Below, piece after piece: positions 17,507 through 26,761 of a stretch of DNA of 64,000 bases. Where the stretch lies: positions 806,001 through 870,000 of the forward strand of contig NZ_SMLM01000002.1 of NCBI RefSeq assembly GCF_004682015.1, written 5' to 3'. The notes beneath the pieces were generated by a model. That model was given only the letters and a program-made list of their open reading frames with translations, did not search any database and was not told where the DNA came from. This stretch comes from Ramlibacter henchirensis (lineage in GTDB: Bacteria; Pseudomonadota; Gammaproteobacteria; Burkholderiales; Burkholderiaceae_C). The translations under genes and the position numbers were made by a program. Within the stretch, counting starts at the first letter, position 1; the number at the start of each line of letters is the position of its first letter.

Positions 17507-18630
17507 AGGGCGAAGCAAATATCGATGAAGGTCGCGGCCCGCTTGCGGGTCTGAAGGTGCTTGAGTTCTCCGGCCTGGGTCCCGGACCGTTCGCCGGCAT
17601 GCTGCTGGCCGACATGGGCGCGGACGTCGTGCGGGTGGACCGGCCGCCCAGTCGCCACGCCGACCCTGCGGACATCACCGGCCGCGGCAAACGCTCGCTA
17701 GTCCTCGACCTGAAGTCCGCGGCGGGCCTCGCGACAGCGCGCGGGCTGGCTGGCAGGGCCGACGTGCTGATCGAGGGATTCCGTCCCGGCGTGATGGAGC
17801 GCCTCGGTCTTGGACCTGACGAGCTGCTGGCCGCGAATCCGCGCCTGGTCTACGGGCGCATCACCGGTTGGGGCCAGCACGGGCCGCTCGCGCACGTCGC
17901 GGGGCACGACCTGAACTACATCGCAATTACCGGAGCGCTGGCAGCCATCGGCGAACGCGGTGGGCGCCCCGTCCCCCCACTGAACCTCGTGGGCGATTTC
18001 GGCGGCGGCTCGATGTTCCTGCTCTTCGGCGTGCTGTGCGCGCTGCACGAACGGGCGCGTTCGGGCCGTGGCCAGGTCATCGACGCGGCCATGACGGACG
18101 GGGTCAACGCGATGCTCGCACCGATTCTCAGCCTGCGCGCCTTGGGGCAGTGGACCGGGAAGCGAGGCGGCAACCTGCTCGACGGCGGAGCGCCCTTCTA
18201 CAACACGTACCGCTGCGCTGATGGCAAGTACGTCGCGGTAGGGCCGATCGAACCACAGTTCTACCAGTTGCTGCGCGAGAAGCTCGGCCTGCTCGATGCA
18301 CGGGAGTTCGACGGCCAGATGGATACGGAGCGCTGGCCGGATCTCGCCCGGCGCCTGGGCTCCGTTTTCGGCTCGAAGACGCGTGCCGAGTGGACGGCAC
18401 TGCTCGAAGGCACGGACGTGTGCTTCGCGCCCGTGCTGGACTTCGAAGAGGCTCCCGGCCACCCGCACAACCGCGCGCGCGAGTCGCACTACGTCCAGGA
18501 CGGCGTGACGCAGCCAGCGCCGGCGCCGCGCTATTCGCGCACGCCGACCAGGCAGCCGCCGTCGCCTTGCGGCATTGGCGGTGACGCTGCCGCCGTGTGC
18601 GCCGACTGGGGCCTGGAGAAACAGCCGTGA
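17503..18630 (+). CDS. Alpha-methylacyl-CoA racemase (CaiB/BaiF superfamily)
   Basis: Inverts the configuration at C2 of 2-methyl-branched acyl-CoAs so that beta-oxidation can proceed. Start TTG at 17503 overlaps the monooxygenase TGA, giving 375 residues, the usual racemase length. The catalytic His of GHDLNYIA and the Asp of VGDFGGG match the His/Asp pair known from the bacterial racemase MCR. The opening GLKVLEFSGLGPGPFAGMLLADMG is racemase-like rather than formyl-CoA-transferase-like. The stop overlaps the next gene. Its presence suggests that the pathway substrate has a methyl branch, as in terpenoid, sterol side-chain or pristane-like compounds. Confidence 0.88.
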   Translation: MKGEANIDEGRGPLAGLKVLEFSGLGPGPFAGMLLADMGADVVRVDRPPSRHADPADITGRGKRSLVLDLKSAAGLATARGLAGRADVLIEGFRPGVMERLGLGPDELLAANPRLVYGRITGWGQHGPLAHVAGHDLNYIAITGALAAIGERGGRPVPPLNLVGDFGGGSMFLLFGVLCALHERARSGRGQVIDAAMTDGVNAMLAPILSLRALGQWTGKRGGNLLDGGAPFYNTYRCADGKYVAVGPIEPQFYQLLREKLGLLDAREFDGQMDTERWPDLARRLGSVFGSKTRAEWTALLEGTDVCFAPVLDFEEAPGHPHNRARESHYVQDGVTQPAPAPRYSRTPTRQPPSPCGIGGDAAAVCADWGLEKQP

Positions 18631-20243
18631 CGGACAAAGACCTTCCGCTGCTCGGTGAACTGCCCACGCGTGCCGCAGCCAAGTGGCCGGAACAGAAAGC
18701 CCTGGAATGGGCGACCGGCGCAATGAGCTACGCCGAACTCGATGCGCGCATCGACCGGGTGGCGTGCGGCCTGATGCGCAACGGCGTCAACGCGGGCGAC
18801 AAAGTCGGCCTCCTGGTCAGCAACGGGCCGGAGTATGTGGAGGCCATCTTCGCCCTCTGGCGCATCGGCGCCGCGGCGGTGCCGTTCAACCTGCGCTATC
18901 GCGAAACGGACCTGGCCGACGTCGTCCGCCGCGGGGGCTGCAAGGTATTGATCTTCTCCGGCCGTGCGGGGCCGATCGACTTCGTCGCCCTGGTGCAGCG
19001 CAGTCTGCGATCGGACCTGGAGCGGGGCAGCCTGCGGACGGTCCTGGTTGGGGAAGGCGTCATGCCCGGCGCCATTTCCTGGTCCAGCCTCGAAGACGCC
19101 GTTTATTCGCCGGCGGAACAGCGGGCGCTGTGCGAACGCCGTGCGGCCTGCAAGGCAAGCGATCTGGCGCTGATCGTCTTCACGTCGGGGACAACGGGCC
19201 GCCCCAAGGGGGTGATGCACGACCACAGCTGCGTGCGCAGCGTGCGCGATCGCGGACGCCTGTGGAAGGTGCAGCCTGGCGAGACAATGCTGAACTACCT
19301 GCCGATGTTCCACCTCTATTCGCTCAGCGAAGCGGTGCTGCAATGCATGTACAGCGGCTGTCGGCAGGTCGTCATGGAGACCTTCGACGCAAACACGGCG
19401 CTGGACCTGATCGAGCAAAAGTCGATCAACATCCTCCACGGTTTCGAAACCCATTACGCCGACCTCCTGCGTGTCCAGGCCGAGCGCCCGCGCAACGTCG
19501 GCAGCTTGCGCTTCGGCACGCTGCCATCCGGCCTCGAGACCTCGGCCGCGATTGCCGTGCAGGTGCAGCGCGTGTTCTGCCCCACCGTGACCGGCGCGGG
19601 CATGTCGGAGTCCTGGTGCTGGATGTGTACCTGCGCCATCGACGAGCCCGAGGAACTGCGTTGCCATTCGTCGGGCCGGCCGCTGCCGGGGATGGAGATG
19701 CGGCTGATCGACCCCGAAACGGGCAAGGACGTCCCGCCGGGCATGCCGGGCGAGATGCTGTTCCGCTGCTACTCGGTGATGAAGGGCTACTTCGAAGACC
19801 CAGAGGCCACCGCTGCCGCGCTGGACGCGGACGGCTGGCTGCACAGTGGCGACCAGGGCGTAGTGCGGCCCGACGGCAGCATCCGCTTCACCGGCCGGTA
19901 CAAGGAGATGCTCAAGGTTGGCGGCGAGAACGTTTCGCCGCAGGGCGTTGAGCAGGAATTGAGCGAACTGGTCCCGGACATCCTGGAGGTCGCCGTGATT
20001 GGTATTCCCGAGCCGAGGCTGGTGGAAGTGCCCGTGGCCTATGTGGTCCTCCGCCCCGGTGCGGCGGCTACGGAAGAATCGATCATTGCAGCCTGCAAGG
20101 GCAAGATAGCGAGCTTCAAGGTCCCGAAGCGGGTGGTCGTCGTCGCAGAGTTGCCGCACACCGCCACCGGCAAGGTTCAGCGGGCGGTCATCCGCAAGAC
20201 CGCACTCGAGGCCGGTCTTCAACTCAAGCTGGTATCGCAATGA
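18627..20243 (+). CDS. AMP-forming acyl-CoA ligase
   Basis: ATP-dependent acyl-CoA ligase of 538 residues. GTG at 18627 overlaps the racemase TGA and begins the conserved region (VTDKDLPLLG). The P-loop IVFTSGTTGRPKGVMHDH, the mid motif GAGMSESWCW, GRYKEMLKVGGENVSPQGVE and the catalytic Lys region TATGKVQR are all intact. Placed between racemase and alpha/beta hydrolase, it likely activates the acid freed by hydrolysis of the Baeyer-Villiger ester. That role is inferred from gene order. Confidence 0.94.
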   Translation: MTDKDLPLLGELPTRAAAKWPEQKALEWATGAMSYAELDARIDRVACGLMRNGVNAGDKVGLLVSNGPEYVEAIFALWRIGAAAVPFNLRYRETDLADVVRRGGCKVLIFSGRAGPIDFVALVQRSLRSDLERGSLRTVLVGEGVMPGAISWSSLEDAVYSPAEQRALCERRAACKASDLALIVFTSGTTGRPKGVMHDHSCVRSVRDRGRLWKVQPGETMLNYLPMFHLYSLSEAVLQCMYSGCRQVVMETFDANTALDLIEQKSINILHGFETHYADLLRVQAERPRNVGSLRFGTLPSGLETSAAIAVQVQRVFCPTVTGAGMSESWCWMCTCAIDEPEELRCHSSGRPLPGMEMRLIDPETGKDVPPGMPGEMLFRCYSVMKGYFEDPEATAAALDADGWLHSGDQGVVRPDGSIRFTGRYKEMLKVGGENVSPQGVEQELSELVPDILEVAVIGIPEPRLVEVPVAYVVLRPGAAATEESIIAACKGKIASFKVPKRVVVVAELPHTATGKVQRAVIRKTALEAGLQLKLVSQ

Positions 20244-21190
20244 GCGCGGGTGAACGTCTGCCAGGGACAATGCAACCGATGCACCGCTGGCGCGGCGCTG
20301 GCGGCTTGTGGATCGCGGGTGATGCCTGGGGCGATCCACGCCACCCACTGGTGATCCTGCTGCATGGCGGCGGCCAGACGCGGCATGCCTGGAAGGGGAC
20401 CGGTCGCGCGCTCGGCGCTGCGGGCTACCACGCGGTCGCCTTCGACGCGCGCGGCCACGGCGACTCGGAGTGGGCGAACGACGGGATGTACAGCCAGGAT
20501 GTGACGGTGCAGGACCTGCGCTGCGTGGTGCAAGCATTGGGAGACGGGCCTTGCATCCTCGTGGGCGCCTCGATGGGCGGCGGCACGAGTCTGGTCGCGG
20601 CGGCTGAGCGGTCGGTGGGCGCCCGGGCGCTGGTTCTCGTCGACATCGCGCCACGCATCGAGACCAAGGGTATCGAACACATCAGGGCATTCATGCGCCG
20701 CAATCCCGATGGCTTTGCCTCGCTGGAGGAGGTGGCGGACGCCATCGCAAGCTACCAGCCGCATCGGGCGCGACCCGCCAATCTGCTCGGCTTGGCGAAG
20801 AACGTCCGCCAGCGAGCGAACGGCAGGCTCTACTGGCATTGGGATCCGCGCTTCCTGCTCGGGCATCGCGATCTCGTGCGGCGCCAGCAGCGCCTCGAGG
20901 AATGCGCGCGTGCGCTCACGATTCCGACCCTGCTCGTGCGGGGTGCACACTCCGACGTGTTGAGCGACGAAGGCGTCGCGCAGTTCAAGGCGCTGGCGCC
21001 GCACAGCGAATTCGTCAGCATTGCCTCGGCCGGTCACATGGTGGCAGGGGACCGCAACGACGCGTTCGGCGACGCAGTCCTCGAATTCCTCGGCCGGACG
21101 CTCCCGTCGGGCGCCCGCGCTGGCGACCGCCTGCAGCCCGCGCAAGGCCATCGCGTGCGCCAGTACCCCGACCTCGAGGACATTCCCTGA
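20240..21190 (+). CDS. Alpha/beta hydrolase
   Basis: Hydrolase of 316 residues whose ATG overlaps the ligase stop (ATGA). It has the oxyanion region LLHGGGQTR (about 40-48), DARGHGDS, the nucleophile elbow GASMGG with the catalytic Ser, and a C-terminal SAGHMV that supplies the His. No signal peptide is evident, so it is cytosolic. In an operon with a Baeyer-Villiger-type enzyme the natural task is hydrolysis of the ester or lactone produced; this is inference. A CoA-thioester hydrolase is the alternative. Confidence 0.9.
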   Translation: MSAGERLPGTMQPMHRWRGAGGLWIAGDAWGDPRHPLVILLHGGGQTRHAWKGTGRALGAAGYHAVAFDARGHGDSEWANDGMYSQDVTVQDLRCVVQALGDGPCILVGASMGGGTSLVAAAERSVGARALVLVDIAPRIETKGIEHIRAFMRRNPDGFASLEEVADAIASYQPHRARPANLLGLAKNVRQRANGRLYWHWDPRFLLGHRDLVRRQQRLEECARALTIPTLLVRGAHSDVLSDEGVAQFKALAPHSEFVSIASAGHMVAGDRNDAFGDAVLEFLGRTLPSGARAGDRLQPAQGHRVRQYPDLEDIP

Positions 21191-21263
21191 GCCATCCCGC
21201 TCCTTTCTCGATGCTGCTGGCGACGGGAAGGCCTTCGAGCACACCACGATCGTGGCGATTTTG

Positions 21264-21281
21264 CCCAAGCGCTCGCTTGGT
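21264..21281 (+). promoter_or_regulatory. Operator site 5 (before tetR 1)
   Basis: CCCAAGCGCTCGCTTGGT, with perfect CCAAGC/GCTTGG arms around GCTC, centred about 37 bases before the tetR ATG. The position suggests autoregulation. Confidence 0.7.
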
Positions 21282-21308
21282 ATTCGATTCATCGCTACAC
21301 TCCTGTTC

Positions 21309-21947
21309 ATGAAGGTACAAGCGCTCGAGCCCGGCACCGTTGTCGAACCCCAGGAGATGACGCGCCGCGAGGAAATCATGCAGATTGCCGCCAGCCTGTT
21401 CGTCGACAAGGGGTACAAGGCAACGACCGTGCGTCTGATTGCCGACGCAGCCAATGTGCAATCCGGCAGCCTTTACCATCATTTCGGGTCGAAGGACGAA
21501 ATCGTCGACGAGCTGCTTGGCAAGTACGTCCGGAACGCCCTGCTGCGTTATGAAGAAGTCATTGCGACGACGGACAAGCCGGAGGAGCAGGTCCAGAAGC
21601 TGATCGAATCCGCCATGGATGCAGTCCACTCCCACCGGGCCGCGTTGCTCTTGCTGCAGCAGGACGGCCGCTGGCTGGCCGAGCAGCCGCGATTCAGCTA
21701 CCTGAATGAGGTCGGGTCGAAGATCGAGACGCTCTGGCGCAACACCGTCAAGTCGGGGATCGACGCCGGCGTGTTCAACCCCGAGATCGACCCCATCGTG
21801 CCGTTTTACATGGTGCGGGATGCCGTCATGTCTGCCGCAAGGTGGTTCAACCCCCAGGGGAAATGGACCGTGACGCGCTGGACCCGCCAGTGCGTCATCC
21901 TCATCCTCTCCGGTTTGTGCACGCCGGGCAAAGTCGTCCGGGGCTGA
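21309..21947 (+). CDS. TetR-family regulator, paralogue 1
   Basis: Regulator of 212 residues. The helix-turn-helix (TTVRLIADAANVQSGSLYHH, about 39-58) is typical TetR, followed by a helical ligand-binding domain with DAVHSHRAALLLLQQDGRW. By eye it is about 85 % identical to the TetR at 36377-37015, and the recognition helices match. An operator lies just upstream. It sits inside the monooxygenase-to-hydratase run and probably represses it and other operator-bearing units until an acyl-CoA intermediate binds. The ligand is unknown. Confidence 0.93.
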   Translation: MKVQALEPGTVVEPQEMTRREEIMQIAASLFVDKGYKATTVRLIADAANVQSGSLYHHFGSKDEIVDELLGKYVRNALLRYEEVIATTDKPEEQVQKLIESAMDAVHSHRAALLLLQQDGRWLAEQPRFSYLNEVGSKIETLWRNTVKSGIDAGVFNPEIDPIVPFYMVRDAVMSAARWFNPQGKWTVTRWTRQCVILILSGLCTPGKVVRG

Positions 21948-21994
21948 GCTGCAGTTGCATCTTCGGCCTCACCTTTAACGTTACGGAGTCCCAC

Positions 21995-23176
21995 GTGTCA
22001 GAGACCGCATTTATCGTCGACGCCATCCGCTCGCCGTCGGGCCGCATCAAAGCCGGCGGCGCATTCACTGACCTGCACCCGACCGAACTGCTGGGCCAGG
22101 TGCTGCAGCAGCTCATCCAGCGCAACGGCATCGACCCCGGGCAAGTCGGCGACGTGATCACCGGCTGCGTCAGCCAGAGCGGCGAGCAGTCCGCGACACC
22201 CGGCCGCGTGGCTTGGCTGGCCGCCGGCTTCCCGGACCATGTCCCGGCGACCACCATCGACCGAAAGTGCGGTTCGTCCCAGCAGGCGATCGCCTTCGGT
22301 GTCCAAGGCATCGTCGCCGGAGCGCACGACATCGTGATCGCCTGCGGTGTCGAGTCGATGAGCCGCGTGCCCATGGGCAGCGCTCGCATGGACCAGAACC
22401 CGTTCGGGCCCTCGTACGCGGCGCGATACGGTGCGCAGATCTCGCAGGGTGCGGCTGCAGAGCGCGTCGCCGCGAAGTGGAATCTGTCGCGCGACGAGCT
22501 GGACCGCTACGCTGCGCGCTCGCACCGGCTCGCAGCCGAGAGCGACGCCAGCGGCCGGTTCGCGCGCGAGATCGTCGCGATCCGCTCCGGCGGGGGCGTG
22601 GTCGAACGCGACGAGACCATCCGCGCCGACAGCACCCCCGAGAAGCTCGCCCAGCTGAAACCCACGTTCGCGGACGAGCGGTTGCGCGAACGCTTTCCGG
22701 AGATCACCGACTGGCGAGTCACTGCCGGCAACTCGTCGCAGATGGTCGACGGCGCGGCCGCGGTGCTGCTCGTCAGCGAGCGCATGGCGAACCGGCTGGG
22801 ACTCAAGCCGCGCGCCCGGTTCGTCGGGTTCGATGTGCGCGGCGACGACCCGATGATGATGCTCACGGCGCCCATCGCCTCGTCGCGCGCGGCGCTCGCG
22901 AAGGCCGGCATGACGGTCGACCAGATCGACGCATTCGAGATCAACGAAGCCTTCGCGCCGGTTCCGCTGGCCTGGCTGCGCGAACTGCAGGCGGACCCCG
23001 AGCGGCTGAACCCATGCGGCGGTGCGATTGCACTGGGCCATCCGCTGGGCGCTTCGGGCGCGCGGCTGACCACCACGTTGCTGAATCACCTGGAGGCACG
23101 CGGCCTGCGCTATGGCCTGCAGTCCATGTGCGAAGCCGGCGGCATGGCGAACACCATGATCCTCGAGCGCGTCTGA
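21995..23176 (+). CDS. Thiolase (acetyl-CoA acyltransferase)
   Basis: Thiolase of 393 residues from GTG at 21995 (VSETAFIVDA), preceded by ACGGAG. The nucleophilic Cys is at 92 (RKCGSSQ), NEAF occurs in the C-terminal half, the His is in GHPLGASGA, and the second Cys is in MCEAGGMAN. It follows tetR by 47 bases and is followed by an HSD10-like dehydrogenase and an enoyl-CoA hydratase. Together they form the last three beta-oxidation steps. It differs clearly from the thiolase at 3194-4378, suggesting a different acyl chain, perhaps branched. Confidence 0.94.
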   Translation: MSETAFIVDAIRSPSGRIKAGGAFTDLHPTELLGQVLQQLIQRNGIDPGQVGDVITGCVSQSGEQSATPGRVAWLAAGFPDHVPATTIDRKCGSSQQAIAFGVQGIVAGAHDIVIACGVESMSRVPMGSARMDQNPFGPSYAARYGAQISQGAAAERVAAKWNLSRDELDRYAARSHRLAAESDASGRFAREIVAIRSGGGVVERDETIRADSTPEKLAQLKPTFADERLRERFPEITDWRVTAGNSSQMVDGAAAVLLVSERMANRLGLKPRARFVGFDVRGDDPMMMLTAPIASSRAALAKAGMTVDQIDAFEINEAFAPVPLAWLRELQADPERLNPCGGAIALGHPLGASGARLTTTLLNHLEARGLRYGLQSMCEAGGMANTMILERV

Positions 23177-23210
23177 GCGCTTCGCACCCCTTAGAAGCAG
23201 AGGCACTTCC

Positions 23211-23975
23211 ATGAGAATCGAGCAAAGCAGCGCCATCGTGACCGGCGGCGCCTCCGGTCTTGGCCTGGCGACTGTGCGCCGCCTGGTCGAACAGCGCGCC
23301 AAGGTGGTCATCGCCGACCTGCCCTCCTCCAATGGCGCCGAGGTGGCGGCGCAACTCGGCGCGTCGGTGCGTTTCGTGCCGGCCGACGTCACCAGCGAGC
23401 CGCAAATGCAGGAAGCCGTGGCCGCGGCCCTCGGTCTCGCGCCGCTGCGCGTCCTCGTGAACTGCGCTGGCCGTGGCGGGGCGTTGCGCGTGCTGGACAA
23501 GGAGGGAAAACCGGGTGCGCTCGACTTCTACGAGAGCATCGTTCGCGTCAACCTGATCGGCAGCTTCAACGCCCTGCGATTGGCGGCGGCTGCGATGGCA
23601 GGCAACGAGCCCGTGGACGGCGACCGGGGCGTGTGCATCCTGACTTCGTCGGTTGCCGCGTGGGAAGGCCAGGTGGGGCAGATTCCGTATGCGTCGGCGA
23701 AGGCGGGCATCGTCGGCATGACGCTGGTGGCCGCGCGTGACTTGGCCCAACGCGCCATCCGCGTCGTGACGATCGCGCCCGGCATCTTCGACACACCCAT
23801 CCTCGCGCGCCTGCCGGAGAACGTGAAGGCATCGCTCGGCGCCTCGGTTCCACACCCGCCGCGGCTTGGTGTGCCGGACGAATTCGCCAGGCTCGCGTTG
23901 CATGTCATCGACAATGCCATGATCAATGGTGAGACGATCCGCCTCGACGGCGCCATCCGCATGCAGCCGAGGTGA
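23211..23975 (+). CDS. 3-hydroxyacyl-CoA dehydrogenase, type II (HSD10-like SDR)
   Basis: SDR of 254 residues that oxidises 3-hydroxyacyl-CoA to 3-ketoacyl-CoA with NAD+. [16 protein letters not shown] is near 11-26, NCAGRGG in the middle and the catalytic YASAK near 164. The [10 protein letters not shown] segment and the insertion around [14 protein letters not shown] are characteristic of the HSD10/2-methyl-3-hydroxybutyryl-CoA dehydrogenase type. That enzyme type is known to accept 2-methyl-branched substrates, which fits the racemase upstream. It lies 34 bases after the thiolase and 4 bases before the hydratase. Confidence 0.92.
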   Translation: MRIEQSSAIVTGGASGLGLATVRRLVEQRAKVVIADLPSSNGAEVAAQLGASVRFVPADVTSEPQMQEAVAAALGLAPLRVLVNCAGRGGALRVLDKEGKPGALDFYESIVRVNLIGSFNALRLAAAAMAGNEPVDGDRGVCILTSSVAAWEGQVGQIPYASAKAGIVGMTLVAARDLAQRAIRVVTIAPGIFDTPILARLPENVKASLGASVPHPPRLGVPDEFARLALHVIDNAMINGETIRLDGAIRMQPR

Positions 23976-23979
23976 CCAC

Positions 23980-24741
23980 ATGACCGAACTGCTCGTCGAA
24001 CGCCGCGATGGCGTGCTTGTGATGACGATGAACCGGCCAGAGGCGCGCAACGCCATGACGCAGGCGCTGGCGCACGAGATCGCCGCGGCACTGGACCAGC
24101 TGGAGGGTGACCCTGCGCTTCGCATCGGCATATTGACCGGCGCCGGCGGCCACTTCTGCTCGGGAATGGACCTGAAGGCGTTCCTGCGCGGCGAGTTGCC
24201 GCGCGTCGAGGGACGCGGCTTCGGCGCGCTGACGCAGGCGCCACCGAAGAAGCCGCTGATCGCCGCGGTGGAAGGTTACGCGCTTGCCGGCGGTTTCGAG
24301 ATGGTGCTGTCCTGCGACCTGATCGTCGCTTCGCGCGAAGCCAGGTTCGGCCTTCCGGAGGTCAAGCGTGGCCTCGCGGCCACCGCCGGGGGGCTGATGC
24401 GCTTGCCGCGCCGCATCCCGTATCACGTCGCGATGCAATACGTGCTGACGGGGGACATGCTGCCGGCCGACCGCGCCGAGCGACTGGGCCTGGTCAACGA
24501 ATTGGTCGAACCAGGTAAAGCGCTCGAAGCTGCGCTCGACCTCGGGACGAAACTGCTGGCCAACGGGCCGCTCGCACTGGTTGCGGCCAAGCGGGTGGTC
24601 TCCGAATCACGTGACTGGCCCGATTCGGAGATGTTCGAGCGCCAGAAGGCTTATACGGCAGCAGTGTTCGAATCGGAGGATGCCAAGGAAGGCGCGAGAG
24701 CGTTCACCGAAAAGCGTCCACCGATCTGGCGCGCGCGCTAG
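23980..24741 (+). CDS. Enoyl-CoA hydratase
   Basis: Crotonase-family enzyme of 253 residues that hydrates 2-enoyl-CoA. ATG at 23980 begins [15 protein letters not shown], just after the dehydrogenase stop. The oxyanion segment HFCSGMDL and the [14 protein letters not shown] block are present. Both catalytic Glu residues of hydratases (in GFEMV and GLPEV) are retained, unlike the other two crotonases in this window. It is last in the plus-strand operon that starts with the monooxygenase. Confidence 0.93.
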   Translation: MTELLVERRDGVLVMTMNRPEARNAMTQALAHEIAAALDQLEGDPALRIGILTGAGGHFCSGMDLKAFLRGELPRVEGRGFGALTQAPPKKPLIAAVEGYALAGGFEMVLSCDLIVASREARFGLPEVKRGLAATAGGLMRLPRRIPYHVAMQYVLTGDMLPADRAERLGLVNELVEPGKALEAALDLGTKLLANGPLALVAAKRVVSESRDWPDSEMFERQKAYTAAVFESEDAKEGARAFTEKRPPIWRAR

Positions 24742-24849
24742 AAACGTACGTTACGCGCTCCCGCCTGACGAGGATGCTCCGGCCCCGTCGGTGTAGGGAG
24801 CGGGCCCAGCGAGTTCACCGCGGCGGCCGCGAAGTACCGTATCCGCCCT

Positions 24850-25821
24850 TCACTCACTAAGACGCTTCATGATTCCCGAGCGCGCGACGAAATCCCTGTA
24901 CAGGGCGGCATCCTTATCGACGTACTTCTCGAACGCATCCGCGCCCATCACGTAGTGCTCCGTGGCATGCTGCTTGGCGTACTCGACGATGGAGGGGTCG
25001 CGGGCCGCCTTGACAGCGGCGGCTTCCAGCTGGCGGACCAACGGCTCCGGCGTGCCACTGTGGACGCCCATCCCCTGCAGGAAGTACATCGAAAAACCCG
25101 GGTATCCACTTTCCGCGACCGTCGGCACTTTCGGCAGTGACGGGCTGCGCTCGGCGCTGACGATTGCGAGGGGCTTGACACGCCCGGATTCGATGAGCGG
25201 AATCGCCCCGCCAGCTTCGTAAAAGATGGCATCCAGCGTGCCACCCAGCAGGTCATTCAGCGCATTCGCAGGAGTCCCCTTGTAGGGAATGTCCTTGAAC
25301 TTCGACTTCGTCGCTTCCTCGAGACGCGCGAGGGTGATTCGATAGAACAGCGCATACGTGCCGAATGGCACGGTTTCCGGCTTCTGTCTCGCGGCATTCA
25401 GCAGGTCCTCGAGGTTGCGATACTTGGCGTCCGCACGCGTGATGATCAGCGAAGTCGACCGGGTGACATTGACGATGGGCCGCAGCGATTTCGGGTCGTA
25501 GACACCCGGCTTCACCACAGGAAGAAAATTCAACATGGAGTCGGACACTGCCATGAACGTATGGCCATCCGTGCCGGCGCGCGCGAGTTCGCGGAAAGCG
25601 ATGGCACCGTCCGCGCCAGGCTTGTTGTCGACGACCACGGGGGCCTTCAGCTCTTCGCTGAGCACCTTCGCGTAGGCCCTGAACAGGGTGTCCATCCCGG
25701 AACCGGCACCGATCGACAGGATCAACCGATAGGGGCGGTTATCGCGCCCCTGGCTGTCTGCCGTACCAATGTACGGAGCGAGAACAGTAGCCGCCACAGC
25801 GCGCATGAATTGTCTTCTCAA
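24850..25821 (-). CDS. Bug-family tripartite tricarboxylate transport binding protein
   Basis: Solute receptor of 323 residues. TTG at 25821 is chosen because CAGGAGACGA lies directly before it, the paralogue at 42063-43037 has the same TTG and leader, and the operator at 25876 would otherwise fall inside the coding region. The signal peptide is LRRQFMRAVAATVLAPYIG. The mature protein has RPYRLILSIGAGSGMDTLFR, VDNKPGADGAIAF, IPYKGTPANALNDLLGG and VPTVAESGYPGFS. It is about 70 % identical by eye to the 42063 protein, so the two may bind related ligands. Confidence 0.93.
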   Translation of the reverse strand: MRRQFMRAVAATVLAPYIGTADSQGRDNRPYRLILSIGAGSGMDTLFRAYAKVLSEELKAPVVVDNKPGADGAIAFRELARAGTDGHTFMAVSDSMLNFLPVVKPGVYDPKSLRPIVNVTRSTSLIITRADAKYRNLEDLLNAARQKPETVPFGTYALFYRITLARLEEATKSKFKDIPYKGTPANALNDLLGGTLDAIFYEAGGAIPLIESGRVKPLAIVSAERSPSLPKVPTVAESGYPGFSMYFLQGMGVHSGTPEPLVRQLEAAAVKAARDPSIVEYAKQHATEHYVMGADAFEKYVDKDAALYRDFVARSGIMKRLSE

Positions 25822-25875
25822 AATCGTCTCCTGGTTGGCGCCGCTGACTCGCGGCCGATGGTTGGGTCGGACAAC

Positions 25876-25893
25876 ACCTAGCGCTTGCTTGGT
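25876..25893 (+). promoter_or_regulatory. Operator site 6 (before Bug gene)
   Basis: ACCTAGCGCTTGCTTGGT, close to a full consensus, 55 bases upstream of the Bug TTG start. Its flanks resemble those of site 12 before the paralogous Bug gene. Confidence 0.7.
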
Positions 25894-26044
25894 ATCGTAA
25901 ACGGTTTTCGGCGAGATGCAAGCTGGGCGGCACGTCTGCACAGAAGCCTTACCCCCTGCGTGTTCGATTTCCGTCGTTTAAGGTACGGCGCGCCGGCAGG
26001 GTTCCGCGATTCGATGCCATGCGCAGTCAAGATGGCATAAGCGC

Positions 26045-26737
26045 TCACGTGCTGTGGAAGCGTGCCCACTCGTCCAGCGGTGCGCGCTCCGTGACCAGCG
26101 CATTGACCGGGTGCGCTGGGTCGCGCCAGCCGATAGCCATGCCGCAAAAGACCATGCGGCTTTCGGGCCAGGCCAGGAAGCGGCTGATCGTCTGCGGATA
26201 AATCGACCAGGATTCTTGCGCGCAACTGTCCAGCCCGCGCTCGCGAAGGAGCAGCATCACCGTCTGCAGGAACATTCCCAGGTCCGACCATTGGGGCGGA
26301 CCCATGAGCCGGTCGACCGAACAGATCATCGCCGCCGGGGCACCGAAGAAGGTGTAGTTGTTGGCGAACCAGCGGCGCCGCGCCGCCTTGTCCTCACGCG
26401 GAATCTTCAGCAGCGCATACATTCCCTCGCCGACACGGAAGCGCCGGTCACGCCAGGGTGCGGGCAGCGACGGCGGGTAGATGTCGTATTCCGGCGTTTC
26501 GGGTTCGGCGTCCGACGCCAATCGCGCCTGCATCAGCGTCTTGAGTGCGACGAGCCGCTCCCCCGTCAACACGTCCACATGCCACGGCTGCAGGTTGCCG
26601 CCGGAAGGCGCGCGGGCGGCATCCTGCAGGACCTCGCGCAGTGTCTCCGTAGGCACGGCATCGCCGAGAAACGCGCGTACCGATTGGCGGCTGCGTACCG
26701 CATCGCGCACGGAGGAGGAGGGGCCGTTGTCGTTCAC
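26045..26737 (-). CDS. Nitroreductase-family flavoprotein
   Basis: FMN-dependent oxidoreductase of 230 residues. SRQSVRAF near 16-23 and RAPSGGNLQPWHVDV form the FMN site, and the C-terminal VFCGMAIGWRD is conserved. It is the last gene of the minus-strand operon that begins with the SDR at 32834, following the MDR gene by 24 bases. It is a divergent paralogue of 7605-8378. A flavin-dependent reduction of an enone or similar group in the pathway is possible, but the substrate is unknown. Confidence 0.9.
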   Translation of the reverse strand: MNDNGPSSSVRDAVRSRQSVRAFLGDAVPTETLREVLQDAARAPSGGNLQPWHVDVLTGERLVALKTLMQARLASDAEPETPEYDIYPPSLPAPWRDRRFRVGEGMYALLKIPREDKAARRRWFANNYTFFGAPAAMICSVDRLMGPPQWSDLGMFLQTVMLLLRERGLDSCAQESWSIYPQTISRFLAWPESRMVFCGMAIGWRDPAHPVNALVTERAPLDEWARFHST

Positions 26738-26761
26738 TTGAAGGCTTGCGGCGTCCTGCGG

